A DNA stretch of 14,802 bases from Bacillota bacterium (GTDB lineage: Bacteria; Bacillota; Clostridia; Lachnospirales; Cellulosilyticaceae). Positions 1-7,576 of the stretch are shown here, piece after piece (the stretch's first letter is position 1; each line of letters starts with the position of its first letter). The stretch is from assembly GCA_023393125.1 (NCBI GenBank), contig JAEWMQ010000098.1:1-14802 (forward strand), read 5' to 3'. The translations under genes were made by a program, and so were the position numbers. The notes below the pieces were generated by a model. That model saw only the letters and a list, made by a program, of their open reading frames with translations, was not told the DNA's origin and ran no database searches.

Positions 1-448
1 CTTTTTGTCTTTTCTCAATACCAGCCATTACTTTATCAGCGTCTTTAGCATCCTTTAATTCAAATACAGCAACCTCTGTTGCATGCACATTCATCATTGG
101 CACTTGTACATAATAACTATTTAATAAGTTTGTATCAATACTATAAGTATCAGCAAACATTGTACTGTCCATAGCCATTCCCGCTGGCATTTCAATACCA
201 TCAACTGCTACAAAATAAGTCTCCTGAGCTGGCGTTGGATCTACTTCTCCTGTCACTTCACCTGTATTTTCATCTACTCCTGGTATGTTTTCATCCACTA
301 CTGGCGTTTCTGTTGGTGTAACTTCTTCCACTATTGGTGTCTCTGTTGGCTGAACTTGTTCTTCTGTTTTTTGTCCACATCCTGTTAGAGCTGCACTTCC
401 TATTACTAGTGTCATCATTACTGCTAAAAGCTTTTTGTTTATTTTCAT
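1..448 (-). CDS. DUF4358-type lipoprotein, C-terminus cut by window edge
   Basis: A secreted lipoprotein of unknown function. The ATG at 448 is preceded by GGAGAA. The protein opens MKINKKLLAVMMTLVIGSAA and then LTGC, a classic lipobox, so Cys24 should be lipidated and anchor it to the outer face of the membrane. Residues about 25-75 are a Pro/Thr/Glu/Val-rich linker with repeated TETP/TPTETP-like units. From about residue 77 a compact domain begins (YFVAVDGIEMPAGMAMD, then a stretch with YYVQVPMMNVHATEVAVFEL and KDADKV), which matches my memory of the DUF4358 family of clostridial lipoproteins. About 149 codons are visible and the frame is still open at base 1, so the C-terminus is missing. 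It lies 98 bp downstream of the M23 peptidase gene on the same strand with no convincing terminator between, so co-transcription is possible. The lipoprotein call is firm; the DUF name is from pattern memory. Confidence 0.8.
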   Translation of the reverse strand, partial: MKINKKLLAVMMTLVIGSAALTGCGQKTEEQVQPTETPIVEEVTPTETPVVDENIPGVDENTGEVTGEVDPTPAQETYFVAVDGIEMPAGMAMDSTMFADTYSIDTNLLNSYYVQVPMMNVHATEVAVFELKDAKDADKVMAGIEKRQK

Positions 449-546
449 TTTTACTTCTCCTAAAGTCAATTAATACTCAGCTAATCTTACTTAGCTATTT
501 ATTTAGACGTTATCTTTTTCCTTTAGGTTCCCATAAAATTTATTTT

Positions 547-1182
547 TTATTCCTGAATAACAAAAAAGCTTTCAGTTTTTACTTCTTGTTTTGTAGGTAA
601 GACTACTTCTCCTCCAATAATGCCACTTGCTTCAAAAATAAAAGCGGGATCAATAGCTTGTCCTCCAATATAGTATTCAAAGTGCAAATGTGGTGTGCTA
701 CTATCACCCGTATTTCCTGTAAAACCAATGATATCACCAGCTTTTACATGGTCACCAGCCTTTACCCCATATGCACTTAAATGCATATATCTCGCTTCTA
801 CACCTTGGCCGTAGTCAATAAAAATCATATGTCCGCCGCCTTTAGTTACACCCTTTGAATCAGGTGCTGCCTTAGTAACAATTCCATCTGCACTTGCAAA
901 AACAGGTGTTCCTTCAGCTGCTCTAACATCTATTCCTTGATGAAAGTAGCCAGTTCTAGATTGATTAAATGATGCTAGTACTTCTCCTTTTTGTTGGAGA
1001 GGACATACTAAAAACCCAGGTATTTGTATATAATCTAGTTTCATTTCACTTGTATCTATATAAACTTCTGTTTGATTTGTTTGATTGATAACTCCTGTTG
1101 GTACTATGGTTTCTGCTTGCAGCGCTGTACTACATGCTAAAAGCATAAATAAAATACATCTTATTTTTTTTAGCTGTTTCAC
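547..1182 (-). CDS. Exported M23 (LytM-like) peptidase
   Basis: A zinc metallopeptidase of family M23, expected to cut peptide cross-links or stems of peptidoglycan outside the cell. Start is GTG at 1182, 7-8 nt after a GGGGG-containing binding site. Residues 1-23 form a signal sequence (basic MKQLKK, hydrophobic core). Cleavage could follow LQA, or Cys17 in LLAC could be a lipidation site; the sequence does not decide. The M23 domain spans about residues 65-185. H81 and D85 (FHQGID) and H167 (the second His of HLH at 165-167) are the expected zinc ligands, with H134 (YMHLS) and H165 as catalytic partners. All are present, so it should be active. There is no SH3, LysM or coiled-coil region; the roughly 60 residues before the domain are a Thr/Gln-rich linker. 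At 211 residues it is a minimal member. Its substrate specificity cannot be read from sequence. Confidence 0.9.
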   Translation of the reverse strand: MKQLKKIRCILFMLLACSTALQAETIVPTGVINQTNQTEVYIDTSEMKLDYIQIPGFLVCPLQQKGEVLASFNQSRTGYFHQGIDVRAAEGTPVFASADGIVTKAAPDSKGVTKGGGHMIFIDYGQGVEARYMHLSAYGVKAGDHVKAGDIIGFTGNTGDSSTPHLHFEYYIGGQAIDPAFIFEASGIIGGEVVLPTKQEVKTESFFVIQE

Positions 1183-1210
1183 GTTGTAATTCCCCCTCTT
1201 TTTCTACATA

Positions 1211-1216
1211 ATTATA
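1211..1216 (-). promoter_or_regulatory. Possible -10 of the M23 gene
   Basis: A perfect TATAAT on the minus strand lies 28 bp upstream of the GTG start and just downstream of the symporter terminator, where a promoter is needed. At 17 bp spacing the -35 would be TAGTGT, a poor match, so the call is tentative. Confidence 0.4.
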
Positions 1217-1261
1217 CTATATCCTATATTTTTACACTAGTAAATATGACATAATGCAAAA

Positions 1262-1303
1262 AAAGAAGGATTTTGGAATATTATAATTTCCAAATCCTTC
1301 TTT
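1262..1303 (-). terminator. Rho-independent terminator after the symporter gene
   Basis: Arms 1262-1278 and 1288-1303 pair over 16 bp (AAGAAGGATTTGGAA type) with one bulged base. On the minus strand the second arm runs directly into seven T residues. It lies 31 bp beyond the stop of the symporter gene. Confidence 0.9.
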
Positions 1304-1333
1304 GTATTATTTGATGTATAAGATCTTCTTATT

Positions 1334-2713
1334 TTACTTATTCTTGTTAAACACTTCTTTACTTAATTTACCTTCTGTCCTAGCTACTGTAGTAGCACTA
1401 ATAAGTGTTCCGCTTACATTAACCATAGTGCGTCCCATATCTATAATAGGATCAATAGCAATGATGCCACCTACTAATGGGAAATATGCTCCCATTCCCA
1501 TTCCAGATATGACTACAGATACAGCAATAGTAGCACTTCCTGGCAACCCAGCTATACCTAGAGAACTAATAGTAATGATAATAACTAGCATAACGTAAAA
1601 GCTAAAGTCCATTGGCGTACCAGTCATATTCGCTAACATGACCGTCATCAACGCTGGATAAATACCGGCGCAACCATTCATACCCATGTTAGAACCAAGG
1701 CTTCCAACAAAACTAGCTATTCCTTCATCTACTCCTACATTCTTATGAAGCGCCTCAATCGTTACAGGCAAAGTACCTAAGCTAGATCTAGATGTAAAAG
1801 CAAGTACTAGTGGTTCAATAACATTCTTAGTATACCTAATAGGATTAAGACCATTTAACATGGCTATTCCTAAATGAATGACAAACATAATAGCTAGACT
1901 TAAATAGATAGCTACTATAAAGTTGAGTACTGAGCTTAGCGCCCCTACACCCCTTGCTGTAATGGTATTAGCTAAAAGTGCAATAACTGCATAAGGCATA
2001 AATTTAATAATAGTCATAGCCACACTTAAAATAATCTTGTAAAAGGCTTCTATCCATTTCACAAATGGCTCTATTACTTCTCCATGCTTTTTACTCATTC
2101 TTCTAATAGCAACACCAATAAATGCTGCAAAAATAACAACGGCTACAATATTAGCCTCTGCCATAGCTTTAACAGGATTAGCTGGAAGAAGCCCTCTAAA
2201 AGTTTCTACCACAGATGACATTTCACGTATTTCTGCATCTTGAACAACTGTCATATCTCCTAAACCTAATCCAAAAAGGTTTCCTACTATAACACCAATA
2301 ATAGCAGCAATAACAGTAGTCCCTAAAAGCATTCCTATAGTCCTAGCAGTTAGTTTACCAATTCCTTCTCCCTGCATATTCATGATGACCCTTACAATGG
2401 ATAAAAATACAAGTGGGACTACAAGCATTTTTAGAAGGTCCATAAAGCCATTGCCCACAAGTCCGTACCAACTAGATACTTCACTTAACCAAACAATATC
2501 CTTTGGTACCTCTGGAAAACCTGCTACCCATTGAATAATAAGGCCAAGTATAAGTCCAATCACTGTACTTACAATCATACGAATAGAAAATTTAATTTTT
2601 CTTTTTTCCATTTGTCTAATGCCTAAAAATAGGCCTATTAATAAACCAATAAATACCACAGTTAGTGGATTACTTAACAATAAAAACTGTGTTAAAAAAG
2701 TACTTTGTTCCAT
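1334..2713 (-). CDS. tcyP: TcyP-like L-cystine / DAACS-family symporter
   Basis: An integral membrane transporter of the dicarboxylate/amino acid:cation symporter (SDF, PF00375) family, 459 residues, with about eight hydrophobic helices. The core signatures are all present: re-entrant hairpin 1 as a serine-rich loop SRSSLGTLP at 308-316; the helix-7 cation-site motif NMGMNG at 342-347 in GSNMGMNGCAGIYP; hairpin 2 GLPGSA at 389-394; and helix 8 with D425, R428 and N432 (DMGRTMVNVSG). The RSSxGTLP hairpin and the MNGCAGIYP segment resemble the cystine transporters TcyP/YdjN more than glutamate or C4-dicarboxylate carriers, so sodium- or proton-coupled L-cystine uptake is the best guess. Substrate is inferred from resemblance only. 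Start ATG has GGAGAGAC 7 nt upstream. It is a single-gene unit with its own promoter and terminator. Confidence 0.88.
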   Translation of the reverse strand: MEQSTFLTQFLLLSNPLTVVFIGLLIGLFLGIRQMEKRKIKFSIRMIVSTVIGLILGLIIQWVAGFPEVPKDIVWLSEVSSWYGLVGNGFMDLLKMLVVPLVFLSIVRVIMNMQGEGIGKLTARTIGMLLGTTVIAAIIGVIVGNLFGLGLGDMTVVQDAEIREMSSVVETFRGLLPANPVKAMAEANIVAVVIFAAFIGVAIRRMSKKHGEVIEPFVKWIEAFYKIILSVAMTIIKFMPYAVIALLANTITARGVGALSSVLNFIVAIYLSLAIMFVIHLGIAMLNGLNPIRYTKNVIEPLVLAFTSRSSLGTLPVTIEALHKNVGVDEGIASFVGSLGSNMGMNGCAGIYPALMTVMLANMTGTPMDFSFYVMLVIIITISSLGIAGLPGSATIAVSVVISGMGMGAYFPLVGGIIAIDPIIDMGRTMVNVSGTLISATTVARTEGKLSKEVFNKNK

Positions 2714-2764
2714 CCGAGTCTCTCCATGTTGTCTTTGTTTAATTTATGTTTCATGTATCCTTTT

Positions 2765-2793
2765 GTTATAACTTAAACCTTAATATAAGTCAA
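2765..2793 (-). promoter_or_regulatory. Promoter of the symporter gene
   Basis: On the minus strand TTGACT (2793-2788) and TATAAC (2770-2765) are separated by exactly 17 bp. The implied start leaves a leader of about 45 nt before the ATG at 2713. No T-box, S-box or other riboswitch fits in so short a leader, so control is more likely by a DNA-binding protein. Confidence 0.75.
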
Positions 2794-2950
2794 TACCTAC
2801 CAGTTCATACTGATTCTTCTATTTTATTAAAAAATATCTTAAATGTCCTTCTATTACTCCCTTATCTATTATTTTATCGGATATAAATTTTCAAAATAAA
2901 AACTCGTTATTAATCCTTTTTTCTCGAATCTCATCATTTTTTTAAATATG

Positions 2951-2979
2951 TTGATATAAGATACCTAATATTATATAAT
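2951..2979 (+). promoter_or_regulatory. Promoter of the small-membrane-protein / coiled-coil / vanW operon
   Basis: TTGATA (2951-2956) and TATAAT (2974-2979) lie 17 bp apart, close to the sigma-A ideal. The -10 is inside a perfect 18-bp palindrome, TAATATTATATAATATTA (2966-2983). A wider inverted repeat, ATAAGATA (2956-2963) and TATCTTAT (2996-3003), encloses it. The 2714-3048 intergenic stretch holds this promoter and the divergent symporter promoter; I see nothing else in it. Confidence 0.75.
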
Positions 2980-3048
2980 ATTAAATAATGTTAAATATCT
3001 TATTGCTTTCATTAAGATTTTATCAAATACTAATGTAGAGGTATCTAA

Positions 3049-3243
3049 ATGCTCTTTTTTTATCTACTGACCGGAACATGTTCAGTTGTAATAATCATTA
3101 ATCTTTTAATGTATTTTTTAAATTGGTTGTTACATTTTTTAGATTATAAATTAACCCCTAGGGCTTATTATATCTTATCTGCGTCTATGATTCTTATAGG
3201 AGGCATCCTATTAAATACCTATATAATACATACTATATTATAA
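3049..3243 (+). CDS. Small two-helix membrane protein of unknown function
   Basis: A 64-residue protein I do not recognise. It is almost entirely two hydrophobic segments, about residues 4-26 (LLTGTCSVVIIINLLMYFL) and 41-62 (YILSASMILIGGILLNTYII), joined by a short basic/polar loop (HFLDYKLTPRA), so a hairpin membrane protein is expected. The ATG has a GTAGAGG binding site 7 nt upstream and sits about 60 bp after a strong promoter, and the stop is followed after 31 bp by the next gene on the same strand. These points make it a real gene rather than a chance frame. Its place at the head of an operon with a coiled-coil protein and a VanW wall protein suggests an envelope role, which is inference only. 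Confidence 0.65.
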   Translation: MLFFYLLTGTCSVVIIINLLMYFLNWLLHFLDYKLTPRAYYILSASMILIGGILLNTYIIHTIL

Positions 3244-3274
3244 ATAAAATATTATAAGAGAAAGGATCAACCAG

Positions 3275-3913
3275 ATGGGAAAAATGATGTCTATATTGGA
3301 AAAGTATAAGTTTGTTGAAAAAGAAACTTCCATTGCCAGTGAAGAAGTTTCATCTTCCGCTACCTCTGAAGAAGCTATCCAAGTAACACCAGAGATTGAG
3401 ACTAAAGAAGCTATTAAAATACAAGAAATAATAGAGGAGCCACCGACTATGTCAAATCCTATTTCTGCAGAAGATATCAAAAATGACGTTACTTATGATC
3501 GTCACTTAAGTATCAATGAGATTTATAACACCTATAATCTAGATACTGTTGCTGTTACAGATTCTGTTTACTTACTAGAGAACTTAATCAATGCTTTACC
3601 AGCAGAATTACCTGATTTTGTTAAGAAAACAACTGTCAATAATATTATACAAGCTTCTGCTATGGATATTGATAAGCTCTTAAATGATGGTCACACACGC
3701 TCTGCAAAATTAAAAGGATTTATTGAAGAATATACGACTTCTAATCTTAGTGATATCGAAAAACTCAAACAAGAAATTGATCGTTTAACCGCCATGATCG
3801 CTCAGTATCATCAACAAGTTCGTTTAAAAGAAAAACTTATTCAAGAAGAAAGCACTTTAGTAGAAACTGAAGAAACGCGAATTAATAGCATTTTAAACTT
3901 CTTCAAAAGCTAA
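3275..3913 (+). CDS. Acidic coiled-coil protein, function unknown
   Basis: A 212-residue soluble protein that I cannot assign to a named family. There is no signal peptide or membrane segment, so it is probably cytoplasmic. Residues 1-70 are acidic, low-complexity and probably disordered (many Glu, Ser, Thr, Ala). Residues about 75-150 look like a compact helical domain (SINEIYNTYNL, SVYLLENLINALPAELPDFVKKTTV). Residues about 157-200 have heptad-like hydrophobic spacing (IEKLKQEIDRLTAMIAQYHQ and on) and should form a coiled coil. The tail is NSILNFFKS. Start ATG at 3275 has AAAGGA 8 nt upstream. The vanW-type gene begins 9 bp after its stop, so the two are co-transcribed. Composition and neighbours suggest an adaptor or scaffold for an envelope enzyme, but that is speculation. 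Confidence 0.75.
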   Translation: MGKMMSILEKYKFVEKETSIASEEVSSSATSEEAIQVTPEIETKEAIKIQEIIEEPPTMSNPISAEDIKNDVTYDRHLSINEIYNTYNLDTVAVTDSVYLLENLINALPAELPDFVKKTTVNNIIQASAMDIDKLLNDGHTRSAKLKGFIEEYTTSNLSDIEKLKQEIDRLTAMIAQYHQQVRLKEKLIQEESTLVETEETRINSILNFFKS

Positions 3914-3922
3914 AAATCGCCT

Positions 3923-5290
3923 ATGATTAAAGATAAAACAGACCTATTTAAACTCGTTTCTTTACAGCTTCTTTGTGCTGGATTAGCCATATTAATAAGT
4001 GGTATCTTAGGTTTTTCTTCAACTTTTGCGCGGTATGATTCAAAGCTTTACAAAAACATCTCTATTAGTAACATAGATGTAAGTAATCAGAGAGCTGAAG
4101 AAGCCATCACTACTGTTAATGAACACTATCTAAAACCTCTTTTAGATAAACAATTAATCTTAACACTAGATGATACCACTCTTCAGCTTTCTTTAAGTGA
4201 TTTATTAATTGATACCAATTTAATCACCATTGTTCAAGAAGCATTACAATATCCTAATGATTTATCTTTTATTGATAAAATGTCTCTATTAACAGGAAGT
4301 GCTGCTAAGGACTTTGAAGTCTCATTAACCTTTGATGAAAAAAAATTAAAAGTAGCAGCCTATAATTTAATAGATAGTAAAAAAGTAGATTTAACAAATG
4401 CTAGTATTCATATTACGCCAACGGGTGATATTACTTTAACTCCCCATGTTGTGACAACTACTTTTAATAAAACTGTACTTGCAAAAGCACTTCGTGACTA
4501 TTTAGCTGATTATAAAAATTTAGCACAGACGACTACAATCAACCTAAATACTTTCATCTCTACTATCACTCCTGATATCACTACGGACGTACTTAAAACA
4601 ATTGATACCTGCGTCACCTCTTATCAGACACGTTTTACGCCCGGAACAGGTAGTGCAACTAATATCACTCTTTCTGCTGCTACAATTAATAATACTTTAG
4701 TGATGCCCGGTGAAACTTTTAGTTTTAATGGTGTACTAGGCAATACTACTTTAGATAAAGGCTACACCTATGCACCTGTCATTGCCAATTCTAAAATGGT
4801 ACAAGGTGTCGGTGGTGGTGTTTGTCAGGTCTCTTCTACTTTATACAATGCCATCTTACAGATCGGTCTACTTCCTACAGAAAGGCAACCTCATTCTAGG
4901 CCTTCTTCATACGTACCTATGGGATTAGATGCTACCATTAGTTGGGATGCTCTTGACTTCAAATTTACTAACACCTTAGAATATCCTATTTACATCGTAG
5001 CTTATGCAAAAGATAACGAACTTTATATTGATTTATATTCTAATCATAGTTTAACCGATAAAACTTATATTCTTAAAAGCGAAATTTATGATGTCATACC
5101 TTCACCTATTCGCTACATAAAAGATAGTTCTTTACCTAAGGAAACACGCTCATTAGTTTCATCTGGTTATAAAGGGTATAAAGTAAAAACCATACGAGAA
5201 ACCTATAATAAAGAAGGACTTACAGAATCCCTTATTATTTCTTGGGATACTTATGCAGCTGGACCTACTACTTATAAAATAGGTAATTAA
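3923..5290 (+). CDS. Membrane-anchored VanW-domain protein, probable wall transpeptidase
   Basis: A 455-residue envelope protein. Residues about 11-33 form one N-terminal membrane helix; the rest is outside the cell. Residues about 40-215 fit the YoaR-like putative peptidoglycan-binding region (PF12229) found before VanW domains, and residues about 232-360 are the VanW domain (PF04294), with TRFTPG at 237, PGETFSFN at 262 and the signature GGGVCQVSSTLYNA around 297-310. The tail from about 375 has a G5-like pattern. VanW was named from vancomycin-resistance clusters, but this is the common chromosomal form and no other van gene is present. From memory, recent work on Clostridioides difficile assigns L,D-transpeptidase activity to VanW proteins through the conserved cysteine; here that is Cys301. 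No clear Shine-Dalgarno site lies before the ATG 9 bp after the previous stop, so translation is probably coupled. Confidence 0.88.
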   Translation: MIKDKTDLFKLVSLQLLCAGLAILISGILGFSSTFARYDSKLYKNISISNIDVSNQRAEEAITTVNEHYLKPLLDKQLILTLDDTTLQLSLSDLLIDTNLITIVQEALQYPNDLSFIDKMSLLTGSAAKDFEVSLTFDEKKLKVAAYNLIDSKKVDLTNASIHITPTGDITLTPHVVTTTFNKTVLAKALRDYLADYKNLAQTTTINLNTFISTITPDITTDVLKTIDTCVTSYQTRFTPGTGSATNITLSAATINNTLVMPGETFSFNGVLGNTTLDKGYTYAPVIANSKMVQGVGGGVCQVSSTLYNAILQIGLLPTERQPHSRPSSYVPMGLDATISWDALDFKFTNTLEYPIYIVAYAKDNELYIDLYSNHSLTDKTYILKSEIYDVIPSPIRYIKDSSLPKETRSLVSSGYKGYKVKTIRETYNKEGLTESLIISWDTYAAGPTTYKIGN

Positions 5291-5297
5291 TTGTCAT

Positions 5298-5342
5298 CAA
5301 TAATAAAAGCAAGAACCAGAACGGTTCTTGCTTTTATTATTG
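5298..5342. terminator. Bidirectional terminator between convergent operons
   Basis: Arms 5298-5317 and 5323-5342 pair perfectly over 20 bp with a 5-nt loop. The outer part of each arm is A/T-rich (TAATAAAAGC / GCTTTTATTA), giving U-rich ends in both directions. It ends the vanW operon on the plus strand and the beta-helix lipoprotein operon on the minus strand. The stop codon of the lipoprotein (5337-5339) and its last codon lie inside the stem. Confidence 0.9.
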
Positions 5343-7550
5343 CGCTGTAGTGTTTGCATTAGTCTCACCACTAGGCTTTTCTGGTGGTGTCATACCTTCT
5401 GTAGCATTATTACCACTAGGCATTTCCGGTGGTGTCATACCTTCTGCAGCACTACCATCAGTAGGTATTTCAGGAGGCGTTGCACCTTCTGGAAGTGCAG
5501 GTCTATTACTGTCATCTGGTATAGCTGGAGGTGTAGCAGCATTATCAGTTGTTCCCTCACCTCTATTAGGTCTTTGACCTTTGCCGCCGCCATTACCACC
5601 AGGTCCAAATCCACTATTGCCTGTGGTTACACCAGACTCTGATAAGTAAGTTACTATATCAGTTGGTGTAAAACTAATGGCTTCTCCTGCTTTGGTATAA
5701 GTAGCCGTTTCCTCATATAAACCATTTGTACTATCACCTGTGATACTACCGCCTGCGTAGTACTCATAACTTTCTCCAGTCTTTATTTCAGGAGTAGAAA
5801 TAATAACATTGCGATAATTTTTACTAGGTGCAAAAGTTAAAATGGTATTTCCACTGCTGTCTTCTAAATGAACAAGTTCACCGGCGGCCTTCTCACTTGA
5901 ATAAGTCATAACTACGCTTGCTTGTGTTGAGCTACTTGAAGGACCTTGTGCCATTCCTGCACTACCTGCCGCAACAAGTATACCTCCTGTAATATTAAAG
6001 TTACCATCATAGTCTAAGCTGGCATTACCATCATTAGTTGGTCCATTCACAATGACTGTTCCACCAGACATCTCAATAGAACCATTGGCATCGAGACCAT
6101 CACCTGATGCATCAACAAAAACAGTTCCTCCACTAATAGTTAACTTCCCATTTTCTGTATGAGTGAACTGATCTTGCCCAAAACCTCCATTTGCAGTAGA
6201 TGTATCATTTCCACCTGACACATTGATACCATCATCGCTAGCCACTGCATTTATTTCCCCTGCTTTAATATTAATTTCGCTACTCTCTAAAGCTTCATAA
6301 CTCTTTGTAATATTTAATGTCCCACCTTCTATATCTAACCGGGTGTCTGCATGAATACCATCATCTCCTGATGTGATACTTATTTCCCCACCACTAATAA
6401 TAGCCGTATCATTGCTATGAATACTGTCATCAGCTGTGTCTAATACAAAGGTTCCACCACTCATATAAATGGCTTTGCTCCCTTTAATCCCCTTATGGCT
6501 AGTTGATTCCTCTGTAGCCTCTGTTGTTGTGGTTGTTTGGGTAGTGTCCACTACTTCACTAGTAGCATTCGTTTTTGCTTGTCCTCTCCCCATATGCCCC
6601 ATTGTTTCATTTTGCTTTTTAACTGCATTGGCACTTCCACCACCGGTTTGTATTGTATAGTTTCCTTCTTCAATATAAATATTAGTAGTAGCTTGGATAC
6701 CATCAGCGCCAGCAATAATATTAAAACGACCATCTTCAATAGCTACAAAACCTTTTGTTTCGTCGGTATCATTGGTTGTTTTTATCCCATCGCCTTCAGC
6801 TGTAATTTGAACATCCCCTGATTTAACAATCACAGCATCTTTACCCATGATGCCATCGTCTGCTGCCACAACTTGCAGCGTTCCTTCCATTAACTTCAAA
6901 GTATCTTTAGAAGTAATAGCATTGTTATAGTTTGCTACAACTTCCAAACTCCCCTTTCCATTAATCGTTAAATCATCTTTACTAAAAATAGCTGCATTAG
7001 GCTCATCACTGCTAGCATCTTCTAGTACATAATTTTCTCCATCTGTCACTCGATTAGTTGTTCCCTCTTCTAAGCTTAATACCACCTTACCAGCTTGTTT
7101 TACATAAACAGGTGCACTTGTACTACAATTAATATCTATCCCATTTAAAACAAGACGTACTGTTCCTTTATCCTCAGCATTTACTATAATACTACCATCT
7201 GCCAAGGTACCACTTAATACATAGGTTCCGGCTTTTTGAATAGTAAGCTTACTTCCCTCTACTTTTACACCACTGCCTTCATAACTTATTTGATCTTTAT
7301 TTAACTCAATAGTCGTTGCTGTTGTACTTTCCCATGATGAATAATAATCATCTTCATCATAGCTTACTACTTCAGCAATTGATGGTACTTGATTATTAGT
7401 GGCTTCACTAGACTGATCTGATTCAGCCACTAGTGTATCTTCCTGAGTGGTATTTGCATTATTAGCCGACTGATTACCACAGCCTGTAAAGAAACTTGTG
7501 CAAACTACCATTCCTAATAAAAGTATATTCTTTCTTAGTCTTTTATTCAT
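5337..7550 (-). CDS. Beta-helix carbohydrate-binding lipoprotein (Cthe_2159-like)
   Basis: A 737-residue surface lipoprotein. The start ATG follows GGAGG by 6-7 nt. The signal sequence ends in FFTGC, so Cys24 should be lipidated. After an Asn/Ser/Glu-rich linker, residues about 75-590 carry the pattern of the carbohydrate-binding domain family PF14262, whose founder Cthe_2159 is a calcium-bearing parallel beta-helix that binds acidic polysaccharides. The entry module is visible (GTYVLSGTLADGSIIVNAED, VRLVLNGIDI), followed by many coils with a recurring D-D/G-G-I turn (AADDGIMGKD, AEGDGIKTT, TSGDDGIHAD, VASDDGINVSGG, ASGDGLDANG). A Thr-rich insertion (about 320-355) interrupts the helix. The last ~80 residues are Gly- then Pro-rich, with repeated TPPEMPSG-type units. 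Binding target is unknown. It is the last gene of the operon with the DUF4956 and VTC-type genes, 26 bp after the former. Confidence 0.87.
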   Translation of the reverse strand: MNKRLRKNILLLGMVVCTSFFTGCGNQSANNANTTQEDTLVAESDQSSEATNNQVPSIAEVVSYDEDDYYSSWESTTATTIELNKDQISYEGSGVKVEGSKLTIQKAGTYVLSGTLADGSIIVNAEDKGTVRLVLNGIDINCSTSAPVYVKQAGKVVLSLEEGTTNRVTDGENYVLEDASSDEPNAAIFSKDDLTINGKGSLEVVANYNNAITSKDTLKLMEGTLQVVAADDGIMGKDAVIVKSGDVQITAEGDGIKTTNDTDETKGFVAIEDGRFNIIAGADGIQATTNIYIEEGNYTIQTGGGSANAVKKQNETMGHMGRGQAKTNATSEVVDTTQTTTTTEATEESTSHKGIKGSKAIYMSGGTFVLDTADDSIHSNDTAIISGGEISITSGDDGIHADTRLDIEGGTLNITKSYEALESSEINIKAGEINAVASDDGINVSGGNDTSTANGGFGQDQFTHTENGKLTISGGTVFVDASGDGLDANGSIEMSGGTVIVNGPTNDGNASLDYDGNFNITGGILVAAGSAGMAQGPSSSSTQASVVMTYSSEKAAGELVHLEDSSGNTILTFAPSKNYRNVIISTPEIKTGESYEYYAGGSITGDSTNGLYEETATYTKAGEAISFTPTDIVTYLSESGVTTGNSGFGPGGNGGGKGQRPNRGEGTTDNAATPPAIPDDSNRPALPEGATPPEIPTDGSAAEGMTPPEMPSGNNATEGMTPPEKPSGETNANTTAQ
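5368..5502 (-). repeat. Three 45-bp tandem units encoding Pro-rich repeats
   Basis: Units begin at 5368, 5413 and 5458 and keep the reading frame, each encoding a 15-residue block of the type TPPEMPSGNNATEGM. The first two are nearly identical at the DNA level; the third is diverged, and a more degenerate fourth (TPPAIPDDS) lies near 5513. The block forms the extreme C-terminus of the beta-helix lipoprotein. Confidence 0.8.
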
Positions 7551-7576
7551 CAGTTCACCTCCTTTACTCGTTTTAT

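Noticed and set aside
479..496. Short hairpin AGCTAA-TCTTAC-TTAGCT between the M23 and DUF4358 genes
   Set aside because: Only 6 bp of A/T-rich stem and no T-run on the minus strand, so not a terminator.
334..600. Plus-strand frame rich in Leu/Phe opposite the DUF4358 and M23 genes
   Set aside because: It is antisense to well-supported genes and its composition mirrors the Pro/Thr/Glu linker read on the other strand.
2714..2764. Possible riboswitch or T-box before the symporter gene
   Set aside because: The leader from the predicted start is only about 45 nt and has no terminator hairpin or T-box sequence.
3923..5290. VanW gene as evidence of a vancomycin-resistance cluster
   Set aside because: No vanA/B ligase, vanH, vanX or vanRS genes are nearby; VanW-domain proteins are common in clostridial chromosomes.
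5328..5642. Plus-strand frames with repeated Trp/Cys or Gly/Val blocks
   Set aside because: They are shadows of the Pro-rich repeats of the lipoprotein gene; the periodicity comes from the 45-bp units.
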